NCBI GenBank assembly: GCA_964019695.1
Contig: OZ026519.1
Coordinates: 27,371,213-27,435,212, forward strand
DNA from: Loripinus fragilis
Lineage: Eukaryota; Mollusca; Bivalvia; Lucinida; Lucinidae
Direction of reading: 5' to 3'
DNA: 64,000 nt
The position numbers and the translations under genes are program-made. Shown piece after piece: positions 57,455 through 64,000 of this stretch. The first letter of the stretch is position 1. Every line of letters starts with the position of its first letter. The notes beneath the pieces were generated by a model, which was given only the letters and a program-made list of their open reading frames with translations, had not been told where the DNA came from and did no database searches.

Positions 57455-59149
57455 CTAAAATAATTGAGTAAAAATATTTTGTGTGTAATATATCTGTGCT
57501 CCTTTCAAAGTCAAACTTATCGCTACAGAAATATTCTACAACACAAATATGTGCCAAAGTGAAATATAGACTGAAAAATAAATAGTAGCCAGCTTGTGAT
57601 ATTTTGGTACTGTATAAATATCATAGACCAGCTGTGGAGACCCAGACGATTCTGTAATTCCCAAAAGTCTTAATGGCCTCTTCACTACTTACTTAAATAA
57701 AAAGAGTAGTTGTAGAATTAGGTTCATACCACTTACAGGACTTCAGGAATGTTTAGAATGACTTGAGGTATGTGAAATACGTGACAAAATATCAGAGACT
57801 GCTTCATATTGTGATAATGTTTATACTCCTGTGAAAGTAAGTCATTTGAATTACTCAGGAAAACAAACTACACTTTAAATCATCAGTTACATGAATAGGC
57901 TGGGACCCAGGGTGAAAAAAAAATCAAAAATGGTTACCCAGAAAATAGCAAGGTTTGTTATAGTATAAATTTGAAGAAGTGTATATGGTGCATATGAAAC
58001 CACTGTATAGAAAAACTTATCGGAATTGCATAACGTCACTACAGCTAATAAAGTATGGTAGCCCATGTGTGTCATATGCATGCATGCTTTTAATACATAC
58101 GCAATTATCTCAGCAACGGGTTATCAAATTGAAATCAAACTACTTTTCAGGAATGACAATGTGTTTGCTATGAAAGTTTTGAGTATTTGTTTCAATTTTA
58201 CGCATGCAATGTTGTGTACCTAATGTAACCAGATAAAACACAATGTTTCGTTTTCTACCATCTGTATCTACCACGACTCAATTTGATTAATTTAACACAA
58301 ACACATCGTAACTGTCCAAAGATTACATTGCTGCCTGTTTGGGTGAGATTTAATTTCAAATATGTCTGCCGTCGCCATAAGGCATGAAAACGTATTTTGG
58401 GGGATCATTCCTTATCCTACTAACGGGTCACGTTTAAAATGCTTGCGTATGTAGTGGGACGTCGCAGTGCCTATTTCACAACACAAAATTTATTGTCACG
58501 TAAGAATGGACACTTTAAGATGGCCTTGAATATAAGCACATTTGCTGTAAAATAGATTTGCTTTATTCAATGCATTGTTTTGGTAAACCAAAAGGGTAGA
58601 TATGCAAAAACACATCACAATGTAAAGTACATCCCGAACGGTTAGTAACTTTTTTCTAAGTTGGCGATAATAGCCTACATGTAAATATAGTTGATATAGG
58701 ATGGCACCATTGTGTTTAATAACATATTTATTGTGCGAAAAGCTTGAGAATGTTTTGACGTTTAATCGGCTGACTGATTTTTAAAAAATCAACACACGTG
58801 GAGGGCAGTGTTGGTGGCTTACCCGTTGGTCCTCTGTCTTACCTGTCACACTATACATCAATTGAATTTTATATAAACATGTAGTATTTAGTTTATTGTT
58901 ATATACAAATTTCTAATGAAGAATGCCAATGTATTAAGTGTATTATATTAAGAATCACAATAAATTGTTCAACTGACCTGATGTTATTATGTACAATATT
59001 ACATTTTCTACAAATATAAAGGTTTGTGGTCAATTTATTTATGAATTTTATTATTTCCATTCTCTTAAAATTAGCATTTACTCTGTATTTCGTGATGTCA
59101 ATTGTGTGAAATGTAAAAAGTGGATGGTATTATGCTTCATTTCAGTCAA

Positions 59150-59520
59150 ATGACACATTAAAAATAATAAGTGAGTATGATCAGGAAATACCACAATCAC
59201 AAACCGCAGACAACCCTGTGGCACCGCGAGAAAGAGCCGCTCAACCATCAGGAGACACCAGGAAGACATATTAAGCAAAACAACCAGCTCTCTCTTCCCC
59301 ATCAAGATGATTGCAATACTAGAATGGACATAAAGTAACGTACAACAAAATATAGAACAATAACAGACTCCCACAATGGGAGTAACAATTAACAAAAAAG
59401 GCAACAACAATAGAACCACCGCCTTAGAAAGGACAGCAGCCTAAGCCACAGGGGGCTTAAATGCATTTTACTGGTTCCAAATCTTCGCCCTAGATTCTGC
59501 TGTTGTCAAAGCGAATCTAA
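59150..59520 (-). repeat. Dispersed repeat family E, copy 7
   Basis: 'gatcaggaaataccacaatc', 'accagctctctcttccccat', 'agaaccaccgccttagaaag' and 'cgccctagattctgctgttg'. The 113-residue minus frame is the longest repeat-derived ORF of this family. Confidence 0.75.
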
Positions 59521-60359
59521 AGGAAATAAATGAATGCTTATTTTCAACACCTTATAATTTATAAATCTGAAAGAAAAGCACTATAATCCCCTTCCTAAAA
59601 GCTGGTCAGAAACTTTATCTCGTAATTATAGACGATTGCGTAGCAACAAGACAAAATGGATTATTTGCTATACCTGGTATTAATAAAAAATCACCATGGC
59701 AACTAGACTTTCCATACTTGCATATTGTTATGGCATTACCTGAACGACATACCATTGTATCCATACATGGATTTATTGAAATTTCTTCCAATACCAAACT
59801 GTATCAAAAAATCATCATTTTATAAACAAGGGATAAACAGTTAAGTAAGTTTCAGAACTTCCACAGCAGCATTTGGATGCACAATATTAACTTTTAAGAC
59901 ATATTTTACTTAAATACTATGCATACCTGAATGTCTATACAATAGTTTGAAGTACATATATTACTTTTTCACATAAAAAAATAATATCTGGCTCTCCAAC
60001 ACTCGAATTTTTGGGAGTTGGACTCATGCGAGATTTAATTAAATTTTCTTTCTTGAAGTATGCAGTTTTGTAAGCTTGAGGGCTTTAATTTGGCATACTT
60101 GTACGTTTTACATGTATTAACAAAACGATTTGCAAGGAAAAAAAACTGTTTTAAGATGTCTAAAGATAGAAACAAGTCCATTAAAATCAAATACAAAGCT
60201 GAAAATGAATAAAATAGTCAAAAAGGGACAAGACAACTGAAAATGAAAGAAAACGTAGTAAAACAGAAAAAGAAAACAGAAAGAAAATAGGAAAAGAAAA
60301 AACTAAGACAAAAATCGATAGAAACACAATTAAAAACTATGGATGGTGGGGTATATAAT

Positions 60360-60660
60360 GCAGCTGAAACTGGCGCCATGAAACTTTTGTAAGCCCTCCA
60401 GTAATATATTTTTACTGACCGTTCAAAGGTGGTACTTCTTTCTTGGATCATCTTTTATTTATGCCTTGTGTTTGTCATGCTTTTACGTCTGTTCATTGCT
60501 GCCTTATGGTCACCTACTGGGAAAGGGCTGACCTCTTGGCTCTTGTGTGTGATGCTTAATTGTGTTTTCGTCGCTTTTCCATGTGGTATCCTAGGTCATG
60601 TGTAGTAATTGATTGTATCGATTCCTGATCTTTGCTGCCTTTCTCTTACTTTCATTCTTG
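60360..60660 (+). repeat. Dispersed repeat family D, copy 3
   Basis: 'gggaaagggctgacctcttg', 'gatgcttaattgtgttttcg', 'ttgtatcgattcctgatctt'. Opposite orientation to 2,370-2,640. Confidence 0.7.
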
Positions 60661-61746
60661 CAGCTTACGACATCAGTAGTCCAAAAGTTATGTATACCTA
60701 TTATACCTTATATTTCTGTTTTCTGTTCATGAAATCTTCCATGGGCGGATGACTCATGGAGGATTGGAAAGAATTATTTTCTTTTTGGAAATTGACTTCA
60801 ATCAATTTATACGAGTATAGCTTGCTGTGTTTATACCCTTAGCTGTGTTTTTAACTTGAAAACATACACATTCTTTTCAGTGATTTGTGGTTTAAGTTTC
60901 TTTATTCCTGCCATGTGTATTGTTTACGTCAGTTTAGAGCTCGAACTTACAGACTAATCACCTCGTTAAAAATGTTAGTTTTATTGTTTCTTAACCATGT
61001 TTATTATACAAGTCATGTGGATATAGTTGTTTATCCTCTTGTAGCCTTGTATGGGATGATTGTCAAGCTGTTGGCCACCTCTGTTTCTTTTTTTTCTTTT
61101 TTTTGTTGATGGGTACCTATGTTTGTTTTTGCCACATGGATTAACTAATGAGTATATTATTTCAATTTTTATTTTTTAGTGTTGCAAGCATATTTGCCTC
61201 TTGGCTAATAACATAATAGTTGTCATATTCTTTTGGTCATGAAGATTAATTAACAAATCGAAAAGAACAAACACAAAATTTGAATAGCATAGAAAGTCTG
61301 TGTTTTCAAGCTAGGTTTTAAACTTAAGGCAAATCAAAATATGTTTCCCTCTCCTCATAACATACAATAGTATATAAGGGACAAAATTGATACCATTTAC
61401 AATTCCATTTGCTATGATAACATGTTTAACATCGCGTTTAAATCATTATTACGATTTTTAAAGGAAAATGGCTTCCCATACAAATGTCGCTTATACGGCT
61501 GTTCACAATTCGCAACAAATTGCTATACAGTGGTTTTGCATTTCCTAATGTTCAAATATTCTTTGTGCATAAAATCAGCTTTGCTACTTTCTGGGTTAGC
61601 ATCGATTACTTTTTTTACGAGGTACGCTGGTCTGGGCTACAATCTAGAAGGGGATTATCCATATGATAATGTGTAACGCTATGAAAAGTGATAATTCTAA
61701 GTATATTATATCAAATTATACTTAACGACTAAAGAAACCTGACACA

Positions 61747-61790
61747 TACCGTCTGTCAATGCTTTAGTATTAGATGGAATCACTGCCAAC
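61747..61790 (-). CDS. Candidate DEG/ENaC exon (fragment before the penultimate exon)
   Basis: The minus strand reads 'LAVIPSNTKALTD', which resembles the 's..a.fPS' segment after the conserved Cys-rich region of DEG/ENaC channels. Possible donors are GTATGT (phase 1) or, four bases later, a GT giving phase 2. Only the latter joins in phase to 57,454. Just upstream there is an A-rich run and then a stop, so the exon 5' end is undefined. Short and tentative. Confidence 0.3.
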
Positions 61791-62939
61791 TTTTCTTTTT
61801 TTTGCGTAAAGATGAACTACTATAAACTAAAAGGCACTGAGACGTCAGTGAACAAAAAGCCACATAACGCATTAAATCAAAGTTTGCAAGCAGCAAGGAA
61901 TCACTCAAAAATTGCCATAAACATCTAATGTGTAGTTTTTTGTTCTTTCTATGTTTTTTTTTGGTATGACAAAAACCCATGCATTTTTAATCAAATGGCC
62001 TCTCTTCATTTTGTGATCGTTAGCATTCACAAACCACTGTCACATTATGAATTCGTTTTACTGTGAATGATGTTTAGAATACATTTTGACAATGGTCCTT
62101 TTGCACACCCTATGTACCCCATACGTCTATTCTACGACATCACGTTACAAATGCATACTGCAAGGCATGAAATATATACGCGATTAATGTAGTATTTAGA
62201 CAATCAATGCTTTACAAAGTAGACATTATACAATAAATGGGGACATGGGTTGAAAAAGAAATTGTGGTTATTTTCTAAATCTTACGTTGTTTATTGACAT
62301 TAAATTGGATTGATTCCACTTGTATCTTTTAACGTGAAGCGAAACATAAATTCATGTTCTTGAAAATGCCTTATCTAACAATAATGGGTGAACACTAAGT
62401 CATCTAACTTTATAAAATAGATGCTTAAACAAAGGCAATAAACAAGAACCGTCTAGACAACGTCTATAGCAGAAAAGTTAATATAAAATACCATGCACCC
62501 GTACAAGAAATTCACCATTTTAAAATGCACTTTTATTAGGACAAAACGATTAGTTGTGACATTAATGTATTACAACAAACTGCATGCTTTTTGGTCAACC
62601 AAATCACATTTAGCTACTTTGCTTTCCCCTTTAATTGCCTGCCAGTGGGTCGAACCTCAGTATCTCTGACAGTTCCAACTTAAAGAGGTACTGATGATCT
62701 ATAGATAAGAGAGTTTGTGTCTGATGCTGTGTCTGTTGTCGAGACCACTGGGGTTTAACTGTTTGATTTCTTTTGCCCCAGTATTCAATTGTATGTACTG
62801 TGAGATTCATTATGTTTAATCTCCTTTTTATATCTTTATTATATGTACTTGGATATAATTCTTGAGTAAGTGAGGGAGCTTAAATGTGAACCAAATATCT
62901 ATGTGTCTTAATCCATATCATAACTAAGGGTGAGGTTGG

Positions 62940-63440
62940 TAAAATGAAACCAGTTTAAGCCTTTAAGTAGTTTTCTTACTGACCACTCAAGGCGGTACTC
63001 CTTTTATGGATCTTTTTTTATTTTGTGTTTGTCTTTGCTATATTGTCTTATCTGTGTCATACAGCCTTGGTAAAACTTGTCCCTGTACCTCTATATAGTA
63101 ATGATATATTTTCACAGTCTGGTCAGGAATATTGGGTTCTGACAGAAGGCAGATTACCGCTTAAGCTGGTGTTAGGCAACGTGAGAATTGTTGCACTTTC
63201 CATTAGTTCTCATGAACAGACTTAACAAACACGAGTCTGCTGTTCTCTTTATTTCTGAATTATCCGTTTATTTCTGATTATTTTGCGGTCACCTGCTGGG
63301 AAAGGGCTTACATTTTTGCTTCCCTGTATGTGATGTTTTATTGTGTATTTGCCACTTTCCCATATGGTAGCCTTTGTCAGGTGTGGTACTTTAATTGTAT
63401 CGATTCCTGATCTTTGCCCTCTTCCCTACTTAAGAATACA
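62940..63440 (+). repeat. Dispersed repeat family D, copy 4
   Basis: 'actgaccactcaaggcggta', 'cacctgctgggaaagggctt', 'gtatcgattcctgatctttg'. An inserted or unrelated piece (about 63,050-63,230) makes it longer than other copies. Confidence 0.65.
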
Positions 63441-63603
63441 TGTAGATAAACAAAATATGATACTAGTTTGGGGCGGAGGTTCGTATTGTTTATGCCTTAC
63501 TCCATACATTTAGAAATGCTGATAATTTAAGTGAAAAGTATACAGAGGTTTCAAATTAGCGCGTTCTAAAAGTAATATTTTATGATCAATAACAATTAAT
63601 TTT

Positions 63604-63703
63604 ACACTGTTTGCAAAACCAAAATATTCGTAAAGCTCATGCAGATAGCAAGGTCCTACCACTATGCTCTGGTCAGGAACGTATTTTTCCATCATTACGC
63701 TGG
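63604..63703 (-). CDS. Candidate DEG/ENaC extracellular exon
   Basis: After an acceptor-like GTGTGTAG, the minus strand reads 'CTSVMMEKYVPDQSIVVGPC' then 'YLHELYEYFGFANS', ending near a weak GT. The spacing C....M..............C resembles the Cys-rich extracellular segment of ASIC-like channels. Homology is not certain and the donor is poor. Confidence 0.3.
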
Positions 63704-63716
63704 TACACCTACACAC

Positions 63717-64000
63717 ACATTAACTTAAAATACATATCTATTGACAGAGTGTTTGCTTTAAGTAAAAATTTCGCCATGTAGAATAATTATATATTCAATC
63801 TTTAAAAAAATGACTGAAAATGTGTTATAGACATATGGATACTGTTACCAGAACATAGAGAGAAAATATATGCGAAGAAATTTCTCATTAGAATGAAGTA
63901 AGTCAAAGGTAAAAACCATTGGGTTCCTTTCACTTCTACTGCATTATTGAAAAAATAGCATATGTTGATAACAAGCAAACAAAAAATCATACTTTTCTGG
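63717..64000. other. Window end, non-coding
   Basis: Nothing recognised. The upstream exons of the channel gene, if it is intact, lie beyond the window. Confidence 0.4.

Larger units (their letters stand above)
57455..63509 (-). other. Upstream introns of the DEG/ENaC gene
   Basis: Mostly non-coding AT-rich DNA, with family E (59,150-59,520) and family D (60,360-60,660 and 62,940-63,440) repeats. One weak candidate exon lies at 61,747-61,790. The 60-residue minus frame at 59,615-59,797 has five Cys but no match to the family pattern I could defend. Confidence 0.45.

Noticed and set aside
59078..59419. 113-residue minus ORF as a membrane protein
   Set aside because: The same hydrophobic frame recurs at 33,699, 37,758, 44,077 and 46,248 in family E repeats, so it is a repeat artefact.

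Overview
This is eukaryotic, AT-rich, repeat-dense, intron-rich nuclear DNA. Almost every open frame is short. Several repeat styles resemble those I associate with marine bivalve genomes: hairpin MITEs built on a 'gatctgggtccaaac' core, units with 'aagggccataactc', and tRNA-headed SINEs. My best guess is a heterodont bivalve (clam or mussel-like). That is inference, and I cannot name the species.

Three sets of coding sequence are convincing. (1) On the + strand, 16,789-30,934 holds a very large composite gene or mobile-element gene. Two small upstream exons plus the start of a long exon encode an SGNH/GDSL-type hydrolase. A CG-1/WRKY-like module, a Mutator-type (MULE) DDE transposase, a SWIM zinc finger and a Lys/Arg-rich tail follow. 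After frame breaks come a ULP1/SENP-type C48 cysteine protease and a C-terminal PHD finger. Two in-frame TGA codons and two one-base frame slips in homopolymers interrupt the long part. (2) On the - strand, 54,030-57,454 carries the last two exons of a DEG/ENaC/ASIC-family sodium channel. Two weaker candidate exons lie farther upstream, at about 61.75 kb and 63.7 kb. (3) Two paralogous first exons of a small secreted peptide (signal peptide, then a short Cys-containing stretch, both ending in phase 1 at a GT donor) lie on the - strand at 5,736-5,817 and 44,974-45,088. I found no downstream exons.

Most of the rest is mobile DNA. 1-9 kb: a roughly 1-kb-armed inverted repeat (2,985-5,410 and 6,570-8,840) brackets the first secreted-peptide exon. 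Its arms carry a 5'-truncated LINE with a TTACACCA target duplication, a 'TTTCCAACAATGTGG' MITE, and a 1-kb Harbinger-like MITE with a TAA duplication. 9-16 kb: tandem repeats and a direct duplication (9.84-10.79 kb and 13.84-15.53 kb). 17-27 kb: introns of the SGNH/MULE gene, filled with SINEs, minisatellites and hairpin MITEs. 31-37 kb: nested DNA transposons (a 2.64-kb element with 5-bp TSD, carrying a C2H2 zinc-finger exon, inside an element with 'GCCTCGGTTACATTTGC' termini), then a near-perfect 417-bp palindrome with a 5-bp TSD. 37-53 kb: further MITEs, two of them mariner-like with TA TSDs, and a Tc1/mariner transposase remnant at 52.7-53.0 kb. 53-64 kb: the channel gene with repeat-filled introns.

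The modules of the large gene suggest a self-mobilising or recently domesticated unit: DNA binding, cut-and-paste catalysis, SUMO/ubiquitin-like protease activity, chromatin reading and an esterase-like N-terminus in one open unit. Whether this copy is functional depends on whether the four coding interruptions are real.
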